Source of the DNA: Viscum album
Taxonomy: Eukaryota; Streptophyta; Magnoliopsida; Santalales; Viscaceae
Assembly: GCA_963277665.1 (NCBI GenBank)
Contig: OY728160.1
Coordinates: 49,460,605 to 49,524,604 of the forward strand
Direction: 5' to 3'
DNA: 64,000 bases
The notes below the pieces were generated by a model, which saw only the letters and a list, made by a program, of their open reading frames with translations, was not told where the DNA came from and did no database searches. The position numbers and the translations under genes were made by a program. Positions 49,214-61,210 of the stretch are shown here, one piece after another. The first letter of the stretch is position 1. Every line of letters begins with the position of its first letter.

Positions 49214-51470
49214 AAAATTATTATGACATTATAATCTAATATTGATCTTGATAATCAATGGTTTGACATTTGAAAATACCTTTGTAGAAAAATCACATTG
49301 TAAGAAGGGTTAATTAAAAATACTCTTAATAATATATAAATGTGAGTATAAAGGTCATATGGAATAACACATAACTAGGTTATTTAATTGGAGAACATTG
49401 GTGGAAATTTAATATATGGACATGGAAGAGAAACATAAATAATTATAGAGAGTTATAGAGGTCATTGATCCCAAGATGGTAAATTATTAATGAAATGTTA
49501 AGGATCTCAAAACTATAAATCTTTCATGATTTAAAATACCATCAGTTCTATATAAATGAAGGTATTTATATAACATTTTGTTTCAATATCTTTTTCCTAG
49601 ATTTGAGGAATTCCTTTACCATATAGACTGAAAATATATGAAAATATATTTTCTTGATATATTTTTATTTCATATGAATAATTTCATCTTTTTATTGTGT
49701 TTATATCATTTCCCACATCATTTCTGACTATAGGAAATTAATATAAAAGATAAATTTTATATGCCTGAAGCACTAAAATTAACTTTTAACATAATAAAAA
49801 ATCTATAAAATAGTAAAAATTATTTTCACATGTTTATAAATATTTTGAAAAACTAAAATGGTTATTATAAGTTATCCAATATAATACATTAATATCCAAA
49901 ACTCGTTAATAACTCCACTAGTTCAAATTTAATATTTATCTATCAAATTGTTTAACAAAAAATTATTACTTATTAACCAGGACATCATATAGGTCAGTGG
50001 TAGGTTATAAACCCTTATCATCTTTCAGTTGTGGGATGAATCCCCACATACTTTTTTAATTTAATGGTTTGTCATCTAGCATGTGGGTTTTCATTTTTCA
50101 AAAACTTTATTAATATAATTCGTTTAATGTTACCAAATTGTAATAACTCATAATTACCTCAACATAAAAGATTAGATAGAACTTAATGGATAACAATACC
50201 TTCATAAAAACACTTTATCTTTATTTCCTCAACATAAGGTAGATATTAAGTGGTATACTCAATCAATAATCTATTTTCCAAGAAGTTAAACTTTCCAATG
50301 AATCAATTTTCCTGGTATGATTCAAAACATACTTTCAAATCCATAAAGAAATACTAATACAGTACAATCCTTATACATTTACTAATTTTTATAACTAGAA
50401 TATTATTGACTAAAATACTCTAGTATCATAATTATTGAATCTAAACCCAAGCTCATTAATCATTCTACTTCACCTTTTGTAATATTATAATCCTTACCTT
50501 CCTCCATTAGCTTATTTTGGAGGTATACTCCCTTTATGTTGGGGAATTCATTTGTGTAGTGCCCCATCTAATTATATTATAATCATAGAACATTGAAAGA
50601 TTATTTCTTTCCCTTGAAATAATGATCACATTGACATTTTAATCTTCACATATATTTCATTTTAATCATGCACCATAGATTTTCATTCCACATATATCAC
50701 ATGTTACAAAATAATTTGTTCCCTTCTTCCATTTATCCATGTTTTTCTCTTCCATCATCTTTTTGTATTTCTTCCCTTTGAATTAATAAGACTAGGATAA
50801 TTATTTTTCGATCTTGATATAACTTGATACTATATCCCCATATTATGAGAATGTTTGGGAGACAAGTTCCCTTTGAAATATTGGCATAATCACATCATAA
50901 AAACAATCCTTCTTACTATTTGGATTACGTTCATTGATATGGTTTCCATTTCATATTCAAGGATCCAATTAAAAACAATTTCTTACACTAAATGAGATCA
51001 TAACATTTTGAAACATAATTTGTAATCCCAAAACTATTTAAACACTTAAAATAAATTGTAAATTTTATGCATTCCCAATCCAATAATCATAAATATGGTT
51101 TCCTTTTCAATGTCTTTATTTTCAAATCCTTCATAATAGTTTGTAAATAAATGTGAATTTTCATTAGAATATCGCCTTGATGTGTCAATCCAGGTGCATA
51201 GTAAGTCCCATTTTCATGCACCATGTAATGATAAGGTCATTTCCAATGCACTATTTTTATTTATTTATTACCCTTGGTTACTTCTTTGAGATCCATGTCC
51301 ACTTATAGTATCCATAAAGGGTTTTATTTCTTGGAAGGGCCGCATAATCTCTTCCTTACCAAAACATTAGGATATTATTCTATAATGATCCTTAAATTAT
51401 ACAATAGAGATTTTTAGTTAATCTATGATTTCCTAAAATCTAGTTCCCAAAGTTTCTGCTTATAAACTTC
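49201..51470 (-). pseudogene. Internal region of element CD with gag knuckle remnants
   Basis: The minus strand encodes CDICGMKIYGA at about 50,670-50,702. Further downstream, at 50,522-50,570, it encodes RWGHYTNEFPNIKG after a frame change. Together they resemble the paired Gag knuckles seen in E1 (CGNKHAGEC and CYRCGKMGH), with several Cys ligands lost. They lie about 0.8-0.95 kb from the PBS, consistent with gag. Between 49.2 and 50.4 kb, where pol would continue, only sequence shared with ZA is found. No protease, RT, RNase H or integrase is recognisable. Confidence 0.55.
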
Positions 51471-51482
51471 ATGTGATGCCAA
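51471..51482 (-). other. PBS remnant of element CD
   Basis: The sense strand reads TTGGCATCACAT against TTGGTATCAGAG (nine of twelve agree). It is one base from the LTR D edge, the same spacing as in E1. Confidence 0.7.
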
Positions 51483-53394
51483 CTATAGCAACCCCAAACC
51501 CAGTAGACTAGAGCTAGTTTATACAATATTACATAGTAAATAGATACAAGATACCATATCCTAAAGGATATAATAGTTTAATAGCCTTTGTAAAAGAAGA
51601 TACATACTTTTAATTCTCAATGAAATTTAATATATAGAATAAAAAATTGTTTTATTTTAAATCTTCAGTATTTCCTTTAATGTATCCCTTCATATCAATC
51701 AAAAAAAACTTCTTGGTATCCTAGGAAAATAAAACATAAGAAATAGGTGAGCTCATATTCCCAATAAGGGTAAGAATACAGCATAAGCAATGAATTAATA
51801 AGTTATAATCAATATGAGAGGGTAAATGACAAAAAAACATTCCATTTAATCAATAACATTAGCATAATATGTAAGTAATAAATGATGATAAAATAATTCC
51901 ATATAAATACACACATGAAATTGAAAACATAAAAAAGGATATTATAAATAATTAAATGATCACATGGAATATCAATAATTGAATTCATAATTATTGAATA
52001 CATAATTTAGTACATCTAAAACATTTCATCGAGGCTATGTTCCATGTTATATAAAAAAATGGGTAAAGCCTCAGCCAAAACCAAATCATGTTTGAATCAT
52101 AAGACCTAACAATGAATCTATGGCATATATAGGTCCCCACCAATGAAAGATTATCAAAATAAAAATTTATATTGAAAAACAAACATAAGAAATGTTAATA
52201 CTTACTCCAATCAATAAATGAAATCGTAAACAAACCTAAGTAAATGGTAAACGGTAATAAAATTTTGCATCCCCAGTCAAGTTGATCATAAAATATTAAT
52301 AGAAATAATAATAATGGTATCAATAAAACATATATATAGTATATCATAATTAAAATAGAGTGTTTATGTGATTGATGAATATAAATACAATGAAAAATTC
52401 TAGATTTTTTTTGAGAAAAATAACATTTTCATTTTAAAAATCACATTTTAAAAAAATTTAAAACTAATTAAAAATGCCTTTTAATGAAAATATCATTTTA
52501 AAACATTTAAAATAAATATTAAAACATTTATTTTTATCATGGAATAGAAAAATTTTCATTTTGTACATGTTAAAACCAGGATTCCTTTTACATTTTCAGT
52601 AACAAACATATTGGATTTTTTTTGAAATGAAAATAACTAATTTTTTAAAAAATTATATTAATTGAAATTAGGTGAAATATATTTAATAAATAATTTAAAA
52701 AATTTTATAAAAAATATTTATAATATTTTTTGAAAACATGGGATTAACGAAAATGTATTTTGATCGAAGAGAGAGGTAAAATCAGATTTTCCGAAAAATA
52801 TTTTCCTAAAAATTTAAAGTTACAAAGAGTGTAAAATGTTAATAGTACTTTAAAATTTTCATTAATAACAATATTATATAAAATATATTTATTTTAAGAA
52901 ATAAATTTCAAATAATTCCTCTAAGATAGATATAAACATCAACAATCTCGAATAATAATGAGATTGTGAAATAATCCCTTACCACTTTGGTATGTTCTAA
53001 ATCAGAAGAACCATAAAAAACGAAATAAAATGAATAAATAAATTTTTTTGAAGATACATAGATTCAAGATATAATGTATAATAGTGTAATTATATACACC
53101 ATGTAATGGAATAATTGTTGAATATGGTGAATGCCTCACGGAAGTAAGTGAGAAGAGAAACCCTTACCTTAGTCTGATTTCTTTCGTACTAGTTCATATC
53201 ATCTGTATAATGGTTTTAGTCTTGTTATTAATTTTTTAAAAATCATAATAATAAATTTTTTTTTCTTATACCATTTTACCATTATTTTTTTCATAATATT
53301 TTATTATTTTCATTGTTTCGGTTTTTTAATTGTCTTGTTTTCTCATGCGCATTTTGTTATGACAATTATTATTCTTATGAATAAGATATATATA

Positions 53395-53405
53395 TATATA
53401 TATAT
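53395..53405. repeat. AT microsatellite in LTR D
   Basis: A short (AT)n run, present in LTR C only as a shorter run at about 47,203-47,210. Confidence 0.7.
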
Positions 53406-53503
53406 CTGTAATATCTAGATTTATAATAAATTTATAAATATAATATTTACTCATTATACACATCATAAATCCATTTCATAAAGTGGGACATGGAAAATGA
53501 ATT

Positions 53504-53930
53504 TCATCGCTTCGTGGAGACGATAGGTCATAGATATGCACGAGCGACAATATCATTCCCTTAACGAGTGATAGGGTAAGTAATTAGGTGATATATTAAT
53601 TTTAAAAAATAAAAATATTCACCTATATATCACAAATAATTATTATTTTTTCCTTTATTACATTCCATGTAAAGAGTATTTAAAAAATGGATCACATCAC
53701 TTTGAGAGATGATAATCTTCTATACACACGAGCAACAATATCATATTTGAAACTGAATGGAAATTAAAAGGGTATATGTGATATTAAAATTAAAAATTAT
53801 AATAATATCATAAAAATAATATTAATTTGTAAAATACTTCATTATATCCAACCATAATATGTGGTAATGGAGAATAAACTAATGCGGTTTGCAAGGCGGT
53901 AGCCCTCCGTACAAACAATTGGTGATTTTA
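53504..53930 (-). repeat. Three roughly 190-bp subrepeats in LTR D
   Basis: Cores are at 53,504-53,550 (cgtggagacgataggtcata), 53,690-53,740 and 53,884-53,930. The palindrome has decayed by C-to-T/G-to-A type changes when compared with LTR C (acgataggtcat against acggtaggccgt). Confidence 0.7.
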
Positions 53931-55418
53931 TTTCCCATTTTATGGAAGTGTAGATGGATAGATATTATTAAATTATCATAATAACATTTAAGTTTATGGA
54001 AGGTTATTTTTTTATTATATTGGATGTTCTAAGACATAATTTAAGGTTTAAAATTATGAAAGAAAGTGAAATAGATTTGTTAAGATAAATAACGTCTCTA
54101 AGAGAACCATCCTTTAGATATCTTCTTAAATACCCTAGGGATGGTCTTTTCGGATGACCAGAAGCTATAGAATATTTCTAAGTATTTTTGGAATATATTT
54201 TGGTAGGGTTTGGTGAGGAAACTTTCATGAGGGGTTTGAATAATTAAGGGTATATTTAACCCTTTATTGGTGGGGAAAGGGAACCCTCTTGCAAATTAAA
54301 TGGAAATATCCCAAACGAATCCAAAAATAATAAAGTAATTCATATGAAAAAAGATTCCAAATAACCTTAGGTTTTAATTTCGGAAATATAAGGTGTAAAT
54401 ATGGTAAAAAATTATATTTTTATATGTTTTTAGGTAATTTCATTCCTAATGTTCTTAGTTTAACCACATGATAAACACATTTTTACCATAACCATGGTAA
54501 TTAATTTTCACCATTTTCACTATTCATATTAGTACAAAAATTATACTGAGGTTATTATTTCATATAAATTATTATTTTTATAAATATGGAATTCATTTTT
54601 CCAAATTCAATTCATAGAAGTATAATAATTCAATTTAAAATCATACCCACAAAAGTGATGAAAAATCGTGTGTTCAAAGTGAAAATTCTCATAGGTTTAC
54701 AGGTTTGTTATATAAAAAATCAACATAAAAATGATTCTAATTATGTAATTTTTTAAAATTTGAATACAATTTAACTAATTTTTCTTCAAAACCAATTTAA
54801 AATATCATTTAACAAATAAAATAATTTAAATGAAAAGACAATTTTTACTAAAAATCAGTATTTTTCTATATTCATCCAAAAATGAATTATTTCAAAAAAA
54901 TACCAAAAAATTAAAATTAAAATAATTTTGATATTTTCATTTAAAAAATGAATTCTGTTTTTTAAAAATAAATTTATAAATTTTTTAAAATTTAATTATA
55001 ATTTATGTGTGTAAGGCGTGACAAAACTGCCTTCTAGAAAAAGTATAGTTTTCAGAAAACATTTTTTATTACTTTAAAATGATTATTGTTTTATTTCTAA
55101 TAAATATATAATAATTGAATTTATTTTATAAATATATAAAACATAAAATTTTCATAATTAAATTTTCATTATTCATACCTTATGACTTAAATTCTAGTTT
55201 AAAATGGTCTTGTTTAAATAATAATATTTTCGTAGAGTATCACATTTCATTGAAGACTAGTATTTCCTATAACACAATATACCCAAGAGATTGAATTAAT
55301 TTAAAAGTAAATGTATTTTAATTTATTAGGATGTTATATTCACTTCTTATCTTAGTGTTCTTTATCATACACACTATCAAACATTATGTTTCTATTTTAA
55401 AAAACTTCGGGTGCTACA

Positions 55419-56412
55419 AGTCACATTACCTCAGGTGATTCTTCTTATACACTATAGGATATCGACATCATATAATAAAATAATTGATAAATAAATAAAT
55501 AATTTTAAAAAACACCATATCATTGTGAAACATTGAATTATAGTCAAAGTTATTCCATGATATATAAACAACCACCGTGAAAACACATAATGGGCCCAAA
55601 TTTTCATATAGTCACACATAGACAAAGTGATATCTTAATAGGACTATCATGTGTAAATCATAAATAAAATATAAAACAATAAGAATATATAGTTATAGAT
55701 TACCTCGAGATATCATTAGTGTTATCTTCAAATATCTATCATGCTACTTCATCTCATCCAACTCTAATAGGTCTCATGCCCTAACTTACATAAAAATATT
55801 GAGTCTATACAAACACTAAAATTCACTTGTAGAGTGTGATTATATAACTTATCTGGACACCAAAAATAATATACCTAACATGTTCCATTATATATGAAAG
55901 TGAATTAATGATATAAAATATTTTTCCTCTAAAAATAGACATATAGTTAGAAAAGAACAATAATAAATTTATTCATCACAACACAAAATCAATAAAACAT
56001 ATATCTTTAATGTTAGATTCCCACATTCTAATCAGTAATCCAACAATTTGTTCTCATAACAATGCTTGAAAACCTATCAATAAGAAATAGATAAACTAAT
56101 TAGGGCTATAATAACATCCACATGTGGATGTTGGAAAAATTATTTCATTCCAGCATGAAAATCTGTATAGGAAAATGATAAACATAACAGTTGATAGCTT
56201 GTAATGTTATATAGGTAGGAGGGATAAACTGATCAAGTTCCCTAGTCACCCCTTTTATTTCTCTATGTTAGATACTTTATCATGAAATTTTCATCATGAT
56301 CCTATTCAAGGAGTTTATAGTGGAAACCATTCCATTTACCATCTTAAAAACTATAATAACATAAATATATATACTTAAAATAATGGTTAATAAAATAATA
56401 ATGTGTTGGGTA

Positions 56413-56443
<31 letters not shown>

Positions 56444-58001
56444 TAAATGAATGGACATCATAGTCAATCACATAAATAACATCTAAAACAATTAATAACC
56501 TAAAATATATAAGTGGAGTTTCATATCCTATAATATTCCAAAAACATATGTATATATGGAAGGAATATAAGAAATTTACATAATAAAAACACAAAAAAAT
56601 ATAAAAAAACAAACTATTCATATAATAAAATAAATAAATACATAATAACGTTAAAAAATATTTTTAAGAAGATATGTTTAAATGATAAATCCCTTTTCCT
56701 GTTATATATTATTTTATCTCATGCCATTATCCATATACACACTAGGAAGTACATAGTATATAAAGGGATCCCCCCTCTCAAAATATTATCTATCATATAC
56801 TCTAAAGACCATTCTCTATCTAGTTAAATGATAACCCATTCTATTATAAGTCACTTCATCAATGGTGAAATAGACTTTATAGCCAAATATCACCCATTAC
56901 ATATCCAAAATCCCTTGGTAATTTAATTTTTGGTAACTAATAGCTCAATCTACTCTCATTAGGTCACACATTATAAATAATGAGGCCATTTTATACATTT
57001 ATATAGTAACCTCACTCAAAGATACAAGATGGATCACCAGAAGAATCACATTAACGTGAGTAAATTAAAACTAACCTAGAAAATAACGAAGGATAAATAA
57101 TTAATCTATTTTTAATGGTGAACATCCCTCCCTTATACCACTCAAAGATATCGAATATTGATCTCTAGTTTAGATTCCCTTTGCGAATTTCATTTCAAAT
57201 ATTATCCAATTATTTTACTTTTATATGAAAAATAATAATTATTAAAATCAAGACACACTCTAGGTTGTATGCCCATCGTGACTCCAAAAATATACTCAAA
57301 CTAAAATGATTATCCCAAGATAAAAATTCCAATTCATATTCACCCAATTACCCAACTTTCCATTAGATCGTACTTCATGACCCATATAAATTGAGGGAAG
57401 ATAAATGGGAATATCTACATGATGTTTTTATAAGAAATCTCACCTGTTATCATGGGATGAATAACCATAAATCATCTAAAATCAAAGAATAAAATGGAAA
57501 AAACACAAAAATATGTATTTTACTAAGATTATTAAGGAACGACGAAAGAAAAAAAGGTGAGGGTGCGAGGGCTATGAGTTACCATGGAGAGTATGCTTCC
57601 ATTGGCAGATAGTTGGCTGAAAAAGAACTTGGGGAGTTATAAGTAAAAGAAAAGAGGAGTAATGAAGTGTGTGGTACATCTCTTAGGTCCAACTGAGTGA
57701 AATCACTGTTGGGTAGGATAGGTTTTATATGAAAACAAAATTTTAATTACAATTAAGATTCAAAAATCATTCAGGATCTATTGGTAAACTGATGGCCATT
57801 ATTCATTATTTAATATCCCATCAAATCATCAATGGGATCATAGTAAGATTTCATTAGAAACCCAAAGGTTATTACCCCAACATGCCTTGGTGATAACCCG
57901 TTGAACCCAAATCATGTACCCCATGGAATCTACAGTTATTTTCTAAAATGATAAACACTTTTACATTTAGTTAATCCTACCAATTACTACTAAACCCTAA
58001 A
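55419..58001. other. No recognisable gene; insertion-site flank between CD and LTR F
   Basis: A+T-rich sequence without domain motifs. The open frame at 56,280-56,621 (minus) contains a microsatellite-derived tract of Tyr/Ile and is not a gene. An (AT)n run lies at 56,412-56,438. A purine-rich patch at 57,540-57,670 has no clear role. Confidence 0.4.
56412..56438. repeat. AT dinucleotide microsatellite
   Basis: An essentially uninterrupted run of about 13 AT units. Confidence 0.9.
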
Positions 58002-58358
58002 TGTAAAGACCAGAAATTTCAATGTAATTTTTTTTAATTAAATGTGGATTTCAAAAGTCTGCCAAATTAGACGGTGCGTGACTCTGAGGCCGAGAGTGCC
58101 CGGACTGAATTTCTGAACTTTTGTTCGGGTATGTTCAGTAAGCATGGGAGAAGGTTTTTCTAACTTTTAAACTGGTTCTCAGAATTGAAATCTGAGGACA
58201 CTATTTAACTCGCAATGCCGATATTCTCTTACGAATACTTTCACCTCGACAACAGTTGGTCGAGGGTGAAAGTTAATTTTTTTGGGTTGTTCGTTGAAAT
58301 AATAAAATAAAATAAACACATATTTTATTTTATTTTGAGCTCCCATGTGGATATTTCA

Positions 58359-58456
58359 GGTGGGGACCACCCAAAATAAACCTCCCAGGAGAGGTTGTGG
58401 TGGTGGGGACCACCTGAACGAACCTCCCATGAGAGGATATGGTGGTGGGGACCACC
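58359..58456. repeat. 43-bp tandem repeat with near-palindromic GGTGGGGACCACC
   Basis: Starts at 58,359, 58,402 and 58,444, each with ggtggggaccacc followed by acctcccaggagagg or a variant. The arms ggtgg and ccacc form an inverted repeat. About 2.3 copies. Confidence 0.85.
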
Positions 58457-59226
58457 CATGGTTAAAACCTCTTAAACTCCCTATTATGTGGGGAGAAGCC
58501 TCTTGATCTCCCCACTTAATGGTGCCACCACCCCCCTTTAATTAATCAGTGCCAACCTATGTAATTAATTAACCCAATTTGAATTTATGCCAACAACTTA
58601 ATAGATAGTTTAATCTATTATTTTTTGGCTACCTTCCATTTTGGTGGATTGGGAGAAAATATCACCCATAAATAATGCTTCTCCTTAGATGAATTCTTCT
58701 CCAAACTCAGTCGAAGGATCGTTAACGAGGAACTTCTCTACCGACGATCGAGGGAACACCAACGTCACTGACGTTCATCTATCCCAAACGACATCGTCTC
58801 CTTCCTCACGACCTCCGTCAATGAACAATCCAAGGTAAAGGTTTACTACAATATGATTTTCACTTCCCATGTGCAACCCTTATATTTCTATTGTGGGTTG
58901 GGAACAATCATTGGGGTAGGAAAGGATTTGATGGTCATTGTTCATGTTCTTGATGAGCCACTTGCTACCACACTAACGTGAAGGGTGTAGTCCAAAAAAC
59001 ATGGCTTGACCCCTCCATCGTTCTTCTTGAATGGTGTACTGTTCGTGATGGAGGAGGATGGAAACCATCCATGGTTGGGGGATGAGAAAGGAAGTCGGCA
59101 GCACCACCAGCCTCAATGAAGGCAACAGTGCCGCCCCACGGCCTCCGCGTCGACCCCTTCCACCGCCTCCGTTTGTGAATTTGCACCGCCTCGGGGCCGG
59201 GCCGCCGCCTCATGGATGAGGTGATG

Positions 59227-59330
59227 CCCCGCAGCCAGACCGCCTCCCCGCGGCCAGACCGCCACCCCACAGCCGGACCCTCGCCCCGCAGCTGGACCTC
59301 CACCTCGTGGTCAGACTGCCACTCCCAAGC
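59227..59330. repeat. 19-bp minisatellite in LTR F, five copies
   Basis: Units are variants of ccccgcagccagaccgcct, tandem without gaps from 59,227 to 59,321, with a partial unit after. Because 19 is not a multiple of three, open frames through it change register at each unit and carry no protein repeat. This argues against coding. Confidence 0.85.
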
Positions 59331-59934
59331 CACCACCCTTCTGGCCAAGCTGCCCTGTAGTCTCGCGTCATCCATGGTCGAAACCCCTGTAGCCCTTCAC
59401 AGCCTTCTGGACTGCCCACTGACTGGGCCTCCCAGCACATGGCGGGCAGGACCCAACGAGCTGGGCCTAACCCAACGGGTCGGGCCGCACTGCGGGTTGG
59501 GCCCACTATGACCCATTTTACATTATTTTGGCCATAATGTTGGCACCAAATGTTCATTTGAATAACCATTAGTAGTGCTGGATATATTGTAGAAATAGAG
59601 TCCCTTTGAGTATACCCCACTTGAGTTTTGGATTAATATGGCGAACGGTCAGGATGGATCGATCATGAATCCAACTGGGGCCCTGGGACTAAAAGGATAA
59701 TAACTCATAGACCGGGTGTCCGATTAACATGTCGTCTATTGCGTTGAGACCCCCATGATGTGGAGGACCATGAAGATTATTATTCTTTTGAATTTGTTGA
59801 AGTTGAAGTATTGACTAGCTTCTTGTAGAGTGGATCCTCATAGAGACGATCGAGCATAGTGCGGGAACCCAGTAGCTGGCTGAGACTTGATGACTGCTGA
59901 CCTTTTCGACTTTGAGTTACTTGACAGGCCTAGT

Positions 59935-60270
59935 GGGGAGTGCCTTTATGTGATGTGGTGGACCCATAGTGGGTAGCACCTCTGTGTGATGCGACAGACC
60001 CAGGGTACAAGATCGTAGGAGTACCTCAACAAACCACGGTGGGGAGTGCCTCTATGTGACGTGGAAGTCCCACGGTACCCTATAGGATAAGTACCTCAAC
60101 AAGTCACAAGGGGGAGCGCCTCTGTGTGACGCGGAAGACCCATGTTGGGGAGCGCCTCTATGTTATACAGAAGACCCACATTACTCGACAGGAGATGTAC
60201 CTCAGAAGTCCAAGGTTTGTGGGAAGCGCCTCTGTGTAATGCGGTATGCCCACTATACTCGATAGAGGAG
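59935..60270. repeat. Tandem array of ~35-bp and ~70-bp units in LTR F
   Basis: The core ggggagcgcctctgtgtgac and its continuation gcggaagaccca recur with starts near 59,935, 59,970, 60,040, 60,110, 60,146 and 60,220. Longer units add a spacer with gtacctcaacaa. Spacing alternates between about 35 and 70-74 bp. Confidence 0.85.
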
Positions 60271-61023
60271 GGAATCTCCAGTATCCGAGGTGTTCAATGA
60301 TGTGAATGGGGTTGTGACTCGTTACTACTTCTAGAATAAATCCTAGTGTGATATGAGTCTTAGTCTCTCTATTTTCCTCATGAATGAGATGAATTACTTG
60401 ATAACTTAGGTATATCTATGGGCATATACCTAAGTAGGGTTATCAATTGATTAATACTTTGTGTTTTATCCGTAGCAGTTTTTGTGAGACCTTGAGGGTC
60501 TCGGGGTCCTTACTGAGTATCATTATACTAAACCTAGAATGGGTTATTCCTGCACATTGTTGTGTTGGATGACAATGAAGGACAACGCTGATAGAGGATA
60601 AGAGTATCCGGACTGGGCGGTGCCCGATGGAGGACCATACGACGTGTCAGTACGCAAAGGAGATGGGTGGACGTGGAGTGTTGAGGAGGCTTTATGTACC
60701 TACCCTTAAGGTAGTAACCTCGTAGAATGATCCAGTATCTGTCTTTTCTCTTTCTTCATTTGTTTTGTATTTCAGTTTTACTTGAAAATTTACTGTTGGG
60801 CTTGTATTCCGGCCCCATTACTTTCAGCACTCTTTTGGTTATACAGTTTTCTTGTGTTCTTATCTTGTTGTGTTCTTGGTAAGGTTAGTTTACATATTAT
60901 AAAGGAAATTCCTTAACTATTTTAGGGAATTATTCCTTTGGTGGAAGTCACCATCCCCTCGCCTATGGAAGGCGGGTTTGGGGTAGTCACAACACGGGAC
61001 CCGGGGGATGGGTCATGACAAAT

Positions 61024-61035
61024 TGGTATGAGAGG
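61024..61035 (+). other. PBS of the LTR F element
   Basis: The plus strand reads tggtatgagagg against TGGTATCAGAGC, ten of twelve matching, three bases after the LTR end. It shows that F is a 5' LTR of a plus-strand element whose interior is then interrupted. Confidence 0.8.
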
Positions 61036-61210
61036 AGTCAGTTCTACCGAAGAACTAGGACTCTGATATATCTTTTAAATGGAAATAATGTTAATTTTAG
61101 TTAGTGTGGTTATCAGTTTAGGGAATCCAGTGTTGGTGTAGCGGTCGATGTATCCATACACCAAGACCACGACTTCTGATTTCCAACTCAATGCACGAAA
61201 ATAGTGATTG
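61036..61210 (+). mobile_element. Start of the F element leader, interrupted by LTR E
   Basis: About 175 bp of leader without an obvious start codon or gag motif. LTR E begins at 61,211 with TGTAACACCC. The 5 bp before it are gattg; if E is a nested insertion the same 5 bp should follow the far end of the inserted element, outside the window. Confidence 0.6.

Larger units (their letters stand above)
45182..55418 (-). mobile_element. Element CD, LTR retrotransposon lacking pol
   Basis: Two homologous minus-oriented LTRs (C and D, about 4.0 and 3.9 kb) flank 2.28 kb that contains a PPT beside C, a PBS remnant beside D and gag zinc-knuckle traces, but no pol. The internal 3' half is shared with element ZA. 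It is either a deletion derivative or a member of a non-autonomous family with very long LTRs. No target-site duplication is evident (left aaaca, right agtca). Confidence 0.8.
51484..55418 (-). repeat. LTR D, 5' LTR of element CD
   Basis: Partner of LTR C. The left terminus tatagcaacc corresponds to TGTAACATCC of LTR C through transitions; the right terminus is ggtgctaca. It carries subrepeats, two donor-like sites (53,162-53,170 sense AAGGTAAGG; 52,978-52,986 sense GTGGTAAGG), a conserved hairpin (52,943-52,966) and an acceptor-like TTTTCCTAG at 51,721. Its TATA position near 54,262 is decayed (sense CCAATAAAG). No gene; the short minus open frames at 51.8-52.2 kb are chance. Confidence 0.85.
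58002..61020 (+). repeat. LTR F, G+C-rich plus-oriented gypsy LTR
   Basis: It starts TGTAAAGACCAGAAATTT and ends GGGTCATGACA, followed by a PBS three bases later. The start and end conform to the TG...CA rule and to common plant gypsy LTR wording. The 3.0 kb contain three different tandem repeats (58,359; 59,227; 59,935). Base composition contrasts sharply with the rest of the window, indicating a younger, less decayed copy. It is organised like the other LTRs (a segment near 60,506 reading ccttactgagtatc precedes the end), but overall similarity is low, so it is another family or a distant subfamily. No gene is inside; overlapping open frames at 58,965-59,620 arise from the G+C-rich repeats. 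Confidence 0.8.

Noticed and set aside
50522..50705. A CRISPR array or tRNA cluster anywhere in the window
   Set aside because: Repeats found are long LTRs and minisatellites without regular spacers, and no cloverleaf-like tRNA sequence was noticed; the tRNA-like words are PBS sites only.
56280..56621. 113-codon minus-strand open frame with hydrophobic composition
   Set aside because: Includes the AT microsatellite (Tyr/Ile repeats), so it is compositional chance and not a membrane protein.
58965..59620. Overlapping open frames of about 100-136 codons on both strands
   Set aside because: They lie in the G+C-rich 19-bp minisatellite and neighbouring LTR F sequence, overlap each other in different frames, and have no domain.
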